From JBCCOW01 sp039025855 (lineage in GTDB: Bacteria > Planctomycetota > Phycisphaerae > Phycisphaerales > Phycisphaeraceae): DNA of 64,000 nucleotides. Where the stretch lies: NCBI GenBank assembly GCA_039025855.1, contig JBCCNL010000010.1, forward strand, positions 17,443 through 81,442, in the 5' to 3' direction. Positions within the stretch are counted from its first letter, which is position 1; each line of letters begins with the position of its first letter. Positions 33,481 through 41,860 of this stretch are shown here, in pieces. The notes beneath the pieces were generated by a model, which was not told the DNA's origin, searched no databases, and saw nothing but the letters and a program-made list of their open reading frames with translations. The translations under genes and the position numbers were made by a program.

Positions 33481-35181
33481 TTACGCCCAGGCCTTGCCGT
33501 TCTTCTTTGTGCCGCACAGCGCGACCTTCATCCCCATCGCCTCCGCCATCGCGGCCTTGGTCATCATCGCCTTGTCTGCCGCGCCGGCCGAGTCGGCATA
33601 AACGCACTGGATGTGGTTCGCCTTATGCCGGGCCATCATCTGGTCACGGCTCACGCCGTAGGTCACCGCGTGCATGATCGGCCACTGCGGCGTCGACTCC
33701 TGCCACCGCCGCTCGGTCTCCTCGCGCGGCAGCTCGATCACCTTCGCCCGACCCAGGTCCATGCAAAGCCGACCGCCGGGCCTGCTCCCGTCGACCCAGA
33801 CCCGCGACCACACGATCTCGCCCGCCTTGGCGATCCCCCGAAGTGTTGCGCCGCCCTGCGCGAAATACATCGCCGGCTGACGCAGACCTTCCGAACCCTT
33901 CCAGCCCCCGATGTGGTGGGCGGGTGGGGCACTGCCCGAGATCAGGAACACCCAGACGTATTCGTCGGTCGTCCCCGACGCGTCCGCATCACCCCAACGC
34001 AGGTCGTGCAGCGTGTTCTCGACCGGCTGACCCAGGGCCTTGTGCACCCGGTACGTCATCAGGCCGTCCAGGCCCGCACACTCGTCGACCTCGTTGAAGT
34101 GCGGGATCGGCTCCCCCCGGAAGAGTGTGCGTTTGCCGTCGCGTGACTTCACCGGCGGGCGGTCTGTGTTGTTCAGCGTGCCTTCAACCAGGTCCGACGC
34201 GGGCAACAGGTCCTTGAGCCCCTGCTGATACTGGATGCCGATCGTGTGGCAGCCGAAGTCGTCCGCGATCCGCACCGCCGCGATGTACATCCTGCACTGC
34301 TGCAGGACCTGGTCCCTCGTGAGGTGCTGCGTCGCGTCCTTGCCGTAGCGGAAGGTGAAGCCCTTCTTCACGTACCAGTCATATACAGCCTTGGCTTCCT
34401 TGTTCGTGACCTGGATTGATTCGTAATAGAGCGCCGACTGCGAGAGGCGTTCTTTATAAACGCCGGTCGGGTTGAGCAGGTGGTCGGGGATGATCGCGTT
34501 GAACATGCCCATGCAGCCCTCGTCGAACACGCCCATGATCGCCTTGTCGCGGCCCAGTTCCGCAGCGAGCTTCGAGCCCAGACGCCGAGCGCCCGCGGGC
34601 ACCCCGACCTTGTTCAGGGGTACGACATGACGCGTCGGGTGAGAGCACTTGCCGGTCTGCAGCCACTGCGCGAGCTTCTCGCCGAACGCAGGCGACGAGA
34701 AGTCTTCCGACCACAGCGTCGAGTAGTTCACGCCGGCCTTGGTCAGCGAGCCGTTGAGGTTCAGCATGCCGACGAGGCCGGGCCAGGTGCCGGACCAGTT
34801 CGCGACCGTCAGGATCGGGCCCTGGTGCGAGATCAGCCCGTGCAGGATGTGGTGCGAGTACTGCCAGACCGCCTCAGCGACGATGATCGGCGCGGTCGGG
34901 TCGATATCGCTGAACACGGCCATACCTTCCTTTTGTGACCCGATGAAGCCGTGCTTCTCTGCCCGCTTGTACGGGTGGGCACGCTTGAGCGTCGTCTTGC
35001 CACCCGAGGCGAGCTGGACCGCATCGGTGAGCTCTTTCTCCATCGCGGACTGGGCCGGCCAGCAGTTCTGGTTGGCGGAGAGGCGGAGGTCGCCGTTAGC
35101 CACGAGCAGGACGGACCGGGGGAAGTCCGGGGCTTTAGGCTTCGGTTTTGATCTGGTTTTGGTGCGGGTAGCGTTGGGCAT
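33481..35181 (-). CDS. L-fucose isomerase-like protein
   Basis: The 566-aa protein matches the COG2407-type fucose/arabinose isomerase family: SVLLVANGDLRLSANQNCWPAQ, VANWSGTWPGLVGMLNLNGSL (given in parts; residues about 125-145), YSTLWSEDFS, GVFDEGCMGMFNAIIPD, and NEVDECAGLDGLMTYRV, which carries likely metal ligands. Family members isomerise deoxy-aldoses to ketoses, fitting growth on algal or mucin fucose. The N-terminus has an extra basic K/P-rich stretch. AGGAG 6 nt before the ATG fixes the start. It is monocistronic with a terminator. Confidence 0.75.
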   Translation of the reverse strand: MPNATRTKTRSKPKPKAPDFPRSVLLVANGDLRLSANQNCWPAQSAMEKELTDAVQLASGGKTTLKRAHPYKRAEKHGFIGSQKEGMAVFSDIDPTAPIIVAEAVWQYSHHILHGLISHQGPILTVANWSGTWPGLVGMLNLNGSLTKAGVNYSTLWSEDFSSPAFGEKLAQWLQTGKCSHPTRHVVPLNKVGVPAGARRLGSKLAAELGRDKAIMGVFDEGCMGMFNAIIPDHLLNPTGVYKERLSQSALYYESIQVTNKEAKAVYDWYVKKGFTFRYGKDATQHLTRDQVLQQCRMYIAAVRIADDFGCHTIGIQYQQGLKDLLPASDLVEGTLNNTDRPPVKSRDGKRTLFRGEPIPHFNEVDECAGLDGLMTYRVHKALGQPVENTLHDLRWGDADASGTTDEYVWVFLISGSAPPAHHIGGWKGSEGLRQPAMYFAQGGATLRGIAKAGEIVWSRVWVDGSRPGGRLCMDLGRAKVIELPREETERRWQESTPQWPIMHAVTYGVSRDQMMARHKANHIQCVYADSAGAADKAMMTKAAMAEAMGMKVALCGTKKNGKAWA

Positions 35182-35485
35182 CGTGTACTCCTAAAGAGAG
35201 GGGTGTTTGGGCCGGACGCCCACAGGCGGGCGCTCGGGAGGGGGGCAGATTGTGAGGGAGGAGACCGCGCAGCAACGCGGGAGGGGCAGGCCGGTTGAAT
35301 CAGAAGGAGGGTCTTAGCCGAACGCGGGAGGGCTCGGGCGGTTGGTCCGTGTCAGCCCGTGACAACGCTGGGCATTACGACCAAAGACGGGGCGGCATGA
35401 GGCCAGTTGAGGCATCCTGTCAATGTACCAGCCCGACCGGCCTGTGTCACCGGTCCAGCCCCGCCGGGATCCGCCCGATGAGGCA
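35182..35485. other. Divergent intergenic region
   Basis: About 300 bp between the divergent fucose isomerase-like and uvrC genes. Apart from the uvrC -10-like box just downstream, I see no gene, hairpin with U-tract or RNA. Confidence 0.5.
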
Positions 35486-35491
35486 TACGAT
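35486..35491 (+). promoter_or_regulatory. -10-like TACGAT, 6 nt before uvrC start
   Basis: TACGAT, GTAACG, then ATG at 35498. It fixes this start over an in-frame ATG 75 nt upstream. Confidence 0.6.
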
Positions 35492-35497
35492 GTAACG

Positions 35498-36835
35498 ATG
35501 TCGGCCGCCGTCTCCGCCCAACGCGACGCCCTGCTCAAGAAGGCCCGAGCCCTCCCCAAGGTGCCCGGCGTCTATCTCATGAAAGACAACAAGGGCGTGG
35601 TCATCTACGTCGGCAAGGCCTCCAAACTCCCCGACCGCGTCTCGAGCTACTTCGTCCCCTCCGCCGACCCGGGGTTCAAGAAGCGCCCCATGCTCGCCCT
35701 GATCACCGACTTCGACACCATCGAATGCGAATCCGAGTGGGAAGCCCTGCTCACCGAGAACCGCCTGATCAAGGACATCCACCCCCGCTTCAACGCCCGG
35801 CTCCTCGACGACAAAACCTTTCCTTACCTCGTTATCACCCTCAAGGACCACTACCCCGGCGTCTACATCACCCGTCAACCCAACGACGAACAGTTCAAGG
35901 GCGCGAAAGTCTTCGGCCCCTTCACCAGCGTCTACGCCCTCCGCGAATCCCTCCAGATGCTCCAACGCGTCTTCAAGTTCCGCACCTGCAACCTCGAGAT
36001 CGACCCCGACGATCCGAAGAACGCCTACTTCCGCCCCTGCCTGCTCTACCCCATCAAGCAATGCACCGCACCGTGCGCTAACAAGGTCACCCCTGACGAA
36101 TACCGCGCCGACATCGACCGCTTTGTCCGCTTCCTCAGCTCCAAACGCAGCACCATGCTCCGCGAGCTCAACCAGGAGATGCAGCAGGCTTCGACCGACC
36201 TCAACTTCGAGAAGGCCGCCATCCTCCGTGACCAGATCAAGGCCATCGAAAAGCTCGACCACCGTGCCGACCGCAAGGACGGCTGGCAGCCCGAGACCGA
36301 GTCCTTCACCGACGACCCCCGGAAGGCCCTCCAGTCGCTGCAAAAAACGCTGCAGCTCGACACCCCCATTCGCTGCCTCGAAGCCATCGACATCGCCCAC
36401 CTCCAGGGCGGCGAGACCGTCGGCTCCAAGGTCTGCTTCGTCGATGGCCGACCGCTCAAGAACGAGTACCGCCGCTACAAGATCAAGTCTGTCACCAACG
36501 ACGACTACATGGCCATCCGCGAGGTCGTCTCCCGCCGATACCGCGACGCCGGCCAAGGCCAGGAGCTCTATCCCGATGTCATCCTCATCGATGGCGGCCT
36601 CGGCCAGCTCCACGCCGCCCAAGAAGCCTTTGACCAGCTCGACGTCAAACCCCCCATGGTTATCTCCCTCGCCAAGAAGGAAGAGCTTATCTACGTCCAG
36701 GCCAAGGCCGAGCCCATCAAGCTCGGCCGCACCAACCTCGGCCTCAAGCTCTGCCAAGCCATCCGTGACGAAGCCCACCGCTTCGCCCAGCACTACCACC
36801 ACATCCTCCGCCGCAAAAAAGTCATCGGCCAGTAG
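35498..36835 (+). CDS. uvrC: UvrC-type excinuclease subunit lacking the C-terminal HhH domain
   Basis: The 445-aa protein has the GIY-YIG nuclease (VPGVYLMKDNKGVVIYVGKA, then ECESEWEALLTENRLIKDIHPRFN with the catalytic Glu), a Cys cluster (PCLLYPIKQCTAPC), the UVR/UvrB-binding segment (LNFEKAAILRDQIKAIEKL, about 230) and the RNase H-like 5'-nuclease domain (AIDIAHLQGG, VILIDGGLGQLHAAQ, RDEAHRFAQHYHH). It stops just after that His motif. Standard UvrC (about 600 aa) continues into a double helix-hairpin-helix DNA-binding domain, absent here. Both nuclease centres are intact, so damage incision is still likely. Confidence 0.88.
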   Translation: MSAAVSAQRDALLKKARALPKVPGVYLMKDNKGVVIYVGKASKLPDRVSSYFVPSADPGFKKRPMLALITDFDTIECESEWEALLTENRLIKDIHPRFNARLLDDKTFPYLVITLKDHYPGVYITRQPNDEQFKGAKVFGPFTSVYALRESLQMLQRVFKFRTCNLEIDPDDPKNAYFRPCLLYPIKQCTAPCANKVTPDEYRADIDRFVRFLSSKRSTMLRELNQEMQQASTDLNFEKAAILRDQIKAIEKLDHRADRKDGWQPETESFTDDPRKALQSLQKTLQLDTPIRCLEAIDIAHLQGGETVGSKVCFVDGRPLKNEYRRYKIKSVTNDDYMAIREVVSRRYRDAGQGQELYPDVILIDGGLGQLHAAQEAFDQLDVKPPMVISLAKKEELIYVQAKAEPIKLGRTNLGLKLCQAIRDEAHRFAQHYHHILRRKKVIGQ

Positions 36836-36987
36836 CCCTCACCTCACCCACCCAGCAGCAGGCGGTCAACGACCGCCGGGCGCTGCGGAATTCCTTCAAT
36901 CCCTGCGGAACCCGTGTTACGCTTTCAGCGTCAGATGTAAAACCCGCACGCCGCATCACACCGCTCATTCACCCGGAGCCCGCTTCC

Positions 36988-38043
36988 ATGGCCAACCCCC
37001 GCCACCTCCCGCTGCTTTGCACGACCTTGTGCATCCTGGCTTGCACCGTCACGCCCCACACGCACGCGCAAGCCGAGAAGACCACCGTCGAGATCAGCAG
37101 TGACATCCTCATCCCCGCCCCGAACGCGGACCCCGACAACGCCGCCGACCCTCAAGCCAAACCCGACCCCGACACCCTCGCCAAGTTCGCCGAAGCCCTC
37201 CGCATCGTCCCCAACAACCTCTCCTTCTCGAGCAACGTCAGCTACGACGAAAACGGCAGACCCCGCCACCAGTCCTCCAACGGCAACATCAACTTCACCG
37301 TCCACTACGACCAGACCATCCAGCCCATCGCCTACGACAACTTCCGCCTCACCCGCATCATCGCCGACACCGGCGCCGAAGTCGCCATCCATCAAGACCC
37401 CCGCCAACGCCACTCCAGCCAGTTCGGCCGCAACAACCAAGGCCGACAGGGCGGCAACTTCAACGTCTACGCCAACAACCTCCCCCAGCCCCCTGGAGAC
37501 GCCCGCGCCTTCGCCATCGTCGAAGGCGTCTTCGACCTCCGATACGCCGACGGCCAACCCCAGCCCGCCATCTTCCACCCCATCCAGGACTTCGACGGCG
37601 TCTGGGTCGGCATCGAACAGCTCCCCGATAGCCGCATCCGCGTCTCCCGCGTCGGACAACGCGTGCGTGTCGACTTCGACCCCGCCTCCTTCAAACGCTT
37701 CGCCCACCCCGAGTTCTTCACCGGCGACCGCACCCCCATCAACGTTAACGGCTGGTCCAGCTCCAGCGGCAACAACGGCATCAACCGCACCTACAACGTC
37801 GACCTCGACGACAAGGGCCGTGCCGTCATCTGGTTCTATCCCGCCGTCAAAACCATCAGCATCCCCTTCCGTGCCCGCAACCTCGCCCTCCCCGAACGCC
37901 CCCAGACCGACGGCGTCGACCTCGTCATCCGACTCGGCGACGACCCCGCCAACGCCAACCCCGACAACCCCGATCAGCCCGAGCCCGCCGGCGCCCCCAA
38001 CGAGCTCAAGATCGTCGTCCCCGATAAGCCCGACGCCGGCTAA
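36988..38043 (+). CDS. Exported protein of unknown function
   Basis: Not recognised. The 351-aa protein has a signal peptide (PRHLPLLCTTLCILACTVTPHTHAQA); a lipobox is not convincing. The mature part is rich in Asp, Asn and Pro, with beta-strand-like regions (NGNINFTVHYDQTIQPIAYDNFRL, GTDRTP..., YNVDLDDKGRAVIWFYP) and low-complexity ends (DPANANPDNPDQPEPAGAP). A GGAG site precedes the ATG. It may be an extracellular or periplasmic structural protein. Confidence 0.65.
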   Translation: MANPRHLPLLCTTLCILACTVTPHTHAQAEKTTVEISSDILIPAPNADPDNAADPQAKPDPDTLAKFAEALRIVPNNLSFSSNVSYDENGRPRHQSSNGNINFTVHYDQTIQPIAYDNFRLTRIIADTGAEVAIHQDPRQRHSSQFGRNNQGRQGGNFNVYANNLPQPPGDARAFAIVEGVFDLRYADGQPQPAIFHPIQDFDGVWVGIEQLPDSRIRVSRVGQRVRVDFDPASFKRFAHPEFFTGDRTPINVNGWSSSSGNNGINRTYNVDLDDKGRAVIWFYPAVKTISIPFRARNLALPERPQTDGVDLVIRLGDDPANANPDNPDQPEPAGAPNELKIVVPDKPDAG

Positions 38044-38075
38044 CCCACCCAACCAACCATCCCCACACCGTGTAG

Positions 38076-38096
38076 CGGGTGACGCGCAGCGTCCCG
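38076..38096. repeat. Short palindrome between convergent genes
   Basis: CGGGTGACGC and GCGTCCCG arms with one unpaired base on the left, after the gene ending at 38043. It could act as a terminator stem but has no U-run. Confidence 0.45.
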
Positions 38097-38103
38097 TTCT
38101 GTC

Positions 38104-39288
38104 CTACAGCACCGCCCGCCCGCGCCGCTCCACCGCCACCGGTAGCGACCGCCGCCGACGATCCAACAACACCCCCAGCCTCGGCCGGGCCCACCCCACA
38201 AACCACAACACCATCCCCGCCCCCAGCGCCGCCCACACCTCCCCTCGCCACGCCTCCATCCGCCCCGCGGTCACGCACACCAACCCCGCGACCCCCACCC
38301 CACTAAGCAACCACCCCGCCAAGAGGCCACCCCGCTTCAGCGGGGTGGAGCGCCGCCGTTCGCTCCCCATCACACGGGACCGCTTAACACCCGACCCAAA
38401 CCACACCCCCGCTAACACCCCCAGCGCCAACCCGTACGCCACCACCGCCCGCGCCGCCACCCAACCCGCCTCGTCATACGCCAGCACCCGCGCCGGCCCC
38501 ATCGCCCCACCCTCCGCCCCCGGCATCGGCCCCACCCACCACCCATACCCAACACCCATCACCGCGACCCCACCCACCATCGCCAACCGAAACCACCACC
38601 GCCCCACACAACCCGCTAACCGCCCCCGCCAGACCCCCAGCCAGAGCGCCCCCCGCAAACCCCAGCCCATCCCACGCGACCACCCCCCACGCCCCGTGTA
38701 CACCCACCGCCGCAGCCACCACGTCCCCGCCAGCCACAGCCCCGCGCCCATTCCCGCCCCTGCTGTGTTCACCACCACATCCCACCACGACGCGACTCGG
38801 TCCGCCATGACCACCTGACCCATCTCCATCACCGCCGACAACCCCGCCCCCAGCCCCGTTCCCACAACCCACGCCACCGCCCACACCCATCCCGTCCGAC
38901 CCGAAACCCGCCGCGCCAGCCACGCCCCCGCCATCGCCCCCGCCACCCCGATCGGCACGTACAGCAACCCGTTCGCCAGCCCGTCCGCCACCGGCCCGCT
39001 CAGCCCCATCCCCGTCCGCGACGCCTCCGCCACCCCCCAGCCCACGCCGGCCCATCCCCCATCCACCACCGCTCGCCACCCCGTCGCCACCGCATCCAAC
39101 CCCCACGACGCCCACACCACCGCCACCACCGCGCCGACCACCCACAGCCCGCGCAGCCACCGCCCCCACCCCCGGACACGCCGAACATCGTCGCTGCGTC
39201 GAAGCACCACCCTGTTTATCTGCCCCCCAGCCCGCAGCCCCAAGCCCGCACCCCTCCCGACCGCCGTGCTCGTCTGCTCAGACCCCAT
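38104..39288 (-). CDS. VanZ-like membrane protein
   Basis: The 394-aa protein has about eight hydrophobic segments. The N-terminal half carries a VanZ-like signature: NGLLYVPIGVAGAMAGAWL, then a conserved EMGQ-x(5)-R-x(4)-DVVVNTAGAGMG segment. VanZ-like proteins are membrane proteins of unknown or cell-envelope function. An in-frame palindrome at 38327-38348 encodes STPLKRGG in a cytoplasmic-looking loop. The start is ATG 39288, because TAGGGT (39295-39300) ends exactly 6 nt before it; a GTG 6 nt further upstream is the alternative. Confidence 0.65.
   Translation of the reverse strand: MGSEQTSTAVGRGAGLGLRAGGQINRVVLRRSDDVRRVRGWGRWLRGLWVVGAVVAVVWASWGLDAVATGWRAVVDGGWAGVGWGVAEASRTGMGLSGPVADGLANGLLYVPIGVAGAMAGAWLARRVSGRTGWVWAVAWVVGTGLGAGLSAVMEMGQVVMADRVASWWDVVVNTAGAGMGAGLWLAGTWWLRRWVYTGRGGWSRGMGWGLRGALWLGVWRGRLAGCVGRWWFRLAMVGGVAVMGVGYGWWVGPMPGAEGGAMGPARVLAYDEAGWVAARAVVAYGLALGVLAGVWFGSGVKRSRVMGSERRRSTPLKRGGLLAGWLLSGVGVAGLVCVTAGRMEAWRGEVWAALGAGMVLWFVGWARPRLGVLLDRRRRSLPVAVERRGRAVL
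38327..38348 (-). repeat. Palindrome inside the VanZ-like gene
   Basis: CCACCCCGCT and AGCGGGGTGG form a 10-bp perfect stem with a TC loop, fully inside the reading frame (encodes STPLKRGG). Confidence 0.7.
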
Positions 39289-39294
39289 CCCCAC

Positions 39295-39300
39295 ACCCTA
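39295..39300 (-). promoter_or_regulatory. -10-like TAGGGT, 6 nt before the VanZ-like start
   Basis: TAGGGT, GTGGGG, then ATG. The last G-run could also act as a weak Shine-Dalgarno, so leaderless status is less certain here. Confidence 0.45.
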
Positions 39301-39457
39301 CAACCGCCCCAACCCCACCCACCGCCCCGGCCCGCATGCCACACCGTTATCAGACCCGAAGACGTCGCCCCCAAACCCATCGCCCATTGACCCGCCGCTC
39401 CACTGCGCCGATGAACGCACAAGCAGGCAAGCCCAACCACACCCCAACGATCCACTC

Positions 39458-40330
39458 ATGTCTTCCCGCACCCTGATCCTCTCCGACCTCCACCTCGGAC
39501 GACCCGGCCAGGGAGCCGTCTCCGCCGACGCACTCCGCCCGCTCTGGCAAGACACCGACGAACTCATCATCAACGGCGACGCCGCCGAACTCGCCGACCC
39601 CTCTTGCCAAGGCCAGGCCGCCCGCCAGCTCCTCCGTCTGCAAGACCTCACCGAAGCCGACGGCGTCAAGCTCACCTACCTCGCCGGCAACCACGACCCC
39701 CTCATCACCGACCGCCGCTTCCTCCGCCTCGCCGACCGCCGTGTCTTTATCACCCACGGCGACATGCTCCACGACACCATCTCCCCCTGGTCCGAACACG
39801 CCGCCCGCCTCAAAGCCCTCCACGCCGACGCCTACGCCGCCCTCCAACGCACCGCCGACCAGGCCAAGCCCAGCGACGCATTCGATCAGCACGCCGCCGT
39901 CGTCGCCCACACCGCCGCCATGAAGTGGCAGGAAATCGCCGACAGCTCCGGCCAGCCCAAGCCCACAGTGTCCCGCCTCCAACAGAAGCTTCGCAAAGCC
40001 CGCAAGGCCGCCGCCGTCGCCTGGTACTGGCAAACCCTCCCCCGCGCCGCCAAGGCCTTCGCCCGCCGCTACGCACCCGAGTCCCGATTCTTCCTCTTCG
40101 GCCACATCCACCGCGCCGGCATCTGGCAAGACCGCGCTCAAAACCGCCTCATCATCAACACCGGCTCCTTCCACTACCCCCGCAATCCTCACGCCGTCCG
40201 CCTCGCCGACCAACAGCTCACCCTCCACCGCATCCACTTCAACCCCGCCGGCCACCAGCTCCTCCCCGCACGCCGCACCTGGCCCCTCCCCGAACGCGTG
40301 GCCATGCAACCCCTGCCCCTCGCCGCCTAA
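39458..40330 (+). CDS. Calcineurin-like metallophosphoesterase
   Basis: The 290-aa protein has all five metallophosphoesterase motifs: LSDLHLGR (D-x-H), INGDAAEL (GD), LAGNHDPL (GNHD), FITHGDMLHD and FGHIHRAGIW (GHxH). The HGD motif after GNHD resembles UDP-2,3-diacylglucosamine diphosphatases (LpxH/LpxI-like), but overall similarity is too weak to assign that role. The ATG at 39458 is chosen because the core starts there. Confidence 0.8.
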   Translation: MSSRTLILSDLHLGRPGQGAVSADALRPLWQDTDELIINGDAAELADPSCQGQAARQLLRLQDLTEADGVKLTYLAGNHDPLITDRRFLRLADRRVFITHGDMLHDTISPWSEHAARLKALHADAYAALQRTADQAKPSDAFDQHAAVVAHTAAMKWQEIADSSGQPKPTVSRLQQKLRKARKAAAVAWYWQTLPRAAKAFARRYAPESRFFLFGHIHRAGIWQDRAQNRLIINTGSFHYPRNPHAVRLADQQLTLHRIHFNPAGHQLLPARRTWPLPERVAMQPLPLAA

Positions 40331-40350
40331 CCCTGGGCCCGCATCGCCTC

Positions 40351-40382
40351 CTAAGCTCTAGGCTCTAACCGCTAACAGCTCC
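40351..40382 (+). repeat. CTAG-rich dispersed repeat, copy 4
   Basis: CTAAGCTCTAGGCTCTAACC and GCTAACAGCTCC, nearly identical to copy 2 at 9101 (reverse strand). It ends 5 nt before the deacetylase start codon. Confidence 0.75.
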
Positions 40383-40387
40383 GCGCG

Positions 40388-41326
40388 ATGCCGATCGACC
40401 TCTTCACCCACCCCGACTTCTTCACCCACCCCGCCCCGCCCAGCTTCCCCGAACGCCCCGCCCGTCTCACCGCCATCCTCGACCGCCTCACCGAACAAGG
40501 CCTCACCGAACGCTGCCAACGCCCTACGTTCGAGCCCGCCACCACCGACCAAATCACCCGCCTCCACACACCCGACTACGTAACCCGGGCCCAACATGCC
40601 TGCGAGACCGGCCAACCCCAGCTCGACTGCCCCGACGTCCCCATCGGACCCACCTCCGAAATCGTCGCACGCCTCGCCACCGGTGCCGCCCTCACCGCCA
40701 TCGACCGCCTGATCAACCACACCGCCACCGCCGCCTTCCTCGCCGCCCGCCCCCCCGGCCACCACGCCGAGGCCGACCGCGCCATGGGCTTCTGCATCTA
40801 CAACCACGCCGCCCTCGCCGCCGAACACGCCATCCAACACCACCACCTCCAACGCGTCGCCATCCTCGACTTCGACGTCCACCACGGCAACGGCACCCAA
40901 CACCTTTTCGAGTCCCGCCCCGACGTCTTCTACTGCTCCCTCCACGAAGACCCCCGCACCCAATACCCCGGCACCGGCCATCCCCACGAAACCGGAATCG
41001 GCCCCGGACTTGCCACCACCCTCAACCTCCCGCTACCCGCCGGCACCACCGATGACCACTTCCTCCAAACCCTGACCGCTCAGGCTATCCCCGCCCTCCA
41101 ACGCTTCGACCCGCAACTCCTCATCCTCTCCGCCGGCTTCGACGCCCACACCGACGACCCCCTCGGCCACCTCAACCTCAGCACCGGCTGCTTCACGCAA
41201 ATCACCCAACACCTCCTCGCCCTGAACCTGCCGACTTTGTCGGTCCTCGAAGGCGGCTATCACCTCGACGCTCTCGCCGACTGCGTCCAAGCGCATCTCA
41301 CCGAACTGCTCAACTTCGAGACCTAG
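40388..41326 (+). CDS. Histone deacetylase-family (acetoin utilisation-type) deacetylase
   Basis: The 312-aa Zn-dependent deacetylase has the class II-like bacterial layout: FPERPARLTAIL, LHTPDYVTR, RPPGHHAEADRAMGFCIYNH (two active-site His), ILDFDVHHGNGTQ (Zn-binding Asp and His), SAGFDAHTDDPLG (second Zn Asp) and EGGYHLDAL with the transition-state Tyr. Substrates in bacteria include acetyl-polyamines and acetyl-lysine. No polyamine genes are close by, so the substrate is open. Confidence 0.92.
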   Translation: MPIDLFTHPDFFTHPAPPSFPERPARLTAILDRLTEQGLTERCQRPTFEPATTDQITRLHTPDYVTRAQHACETGQPQLDCPDVPIGPTSEIVARLATGAALTAIDRLINHTATAAFLAARPPGHHAEADRAMGFCIYNHAALAAEHAIQHHHLQRVAILDFDVHHGNGTQHLFESRPDVFYCSLHEDPRTQYPGTGHPHETGIGPGLATTLNLPLPAGTTDDHFLQTLTAQAIPALQRFDPQLLILSAGFDAHTDDPLGHLNLSTGCFTQITQHLLALNLPTLSVLEGGYHLDALADCVQAHLTELLNFET

Positions 41327-41330
41327 CGAG

Positions 41331-41349
41331 CCGGGGCGTGTCGCCCCGG
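41331..41349. repeat. GC-rich palindrome
   Basis: CCGGGGCG and CGCCCCGG arms with a TGT loop, 4 bp after the deacetylase stop. It may terminate that gene; no U-run follows. Confidence 0.5.
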
Positions 41350-41376
41350 CCGACCCGCCGATGCTTTTCGTGCAAC

Positions 41377-41382
41377 TACAAT
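41377..41382 (+). promoter_or_regulatory. -10-like TACAAT, 6 nt before the first YkgJ-type gene
   Basis: TACAAT, GAATCC, then ATG 41389. The best -10 match among the TANNNT boxes here. Confidence 0.65.
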
Positions 41383-41388
41383 GAATCC

Positions 41389-41856
41389 ATGCAGGCGACT
41401 CCCGCCGACCAACCCTGGTACGCCAACGGCCTCCGCTTCTCCTGCGCCCAGTGCGGCAACTGCTGCACCGGGCCGCCCGGCTACGTCTGGTTCACCCCCG
41501 AGGAAGGCCAAGCCATGGCCAAGAAGCTCGGTGTCGACGAACTCACCTTCCGTAAGAAGTACGCCAAGCGCGTTTGGGGCCGATGGTCGCTCTCTGAAAA
41601 CATCCAGCCCAACGGCGACCACGACTGCGTGTTCCTGCGTCGCGACCAGCAGGGCCGAGCCCTCTGCAGCCTCTACGAAGCCCGCCCGAAGCAGTGCCGC
41701 ACCTGGCCCTTCTGGCCCAGCAACCTCACCTCCAAGGAAGACTGGGACGCCGCCGCCGAGTCCTGCGCCGGCATGCTCAACGGCAACGGCGGCGTCGGCA
41801 AGCTCTACCCCGTCGAACACATCCGCATCCTCGCTGGCCAGTCCACCGGCCTCTGA
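41389..41856 (+). CDS. YkgJ-type Cys-cluster (zinc/iron-chelating) protein, first copy
   Basis: The 155-aa protein shows the UPF0153/YkgJ pattern: FSCAQCGNCCTGPPGYVWFT at the N-terminus and CSLYEARPKQCRTWPFWPSN. The CxxCGxCC and CxxYxxRPxxC elements are thought to bind a metal cluster; function is not known. A second, divergent member starts 5 bp after the stop. Confidence 0.88.
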   Translation: MQATPADQPWYANGLRFSCAQCGNCCTGPPGYVWFTPEEGQAMAKKLGVDELTFRKKYAKRVWGRWSLSENIQPNGDHDCVFLRRDQQGRALCSLYEARPKQCRTWPFWPSNLTSKEDWDAAAESCAGMLNGNGGVGKLYPVEHIRILAGQSTGL

Positions 41857-41860
41857 CCCC

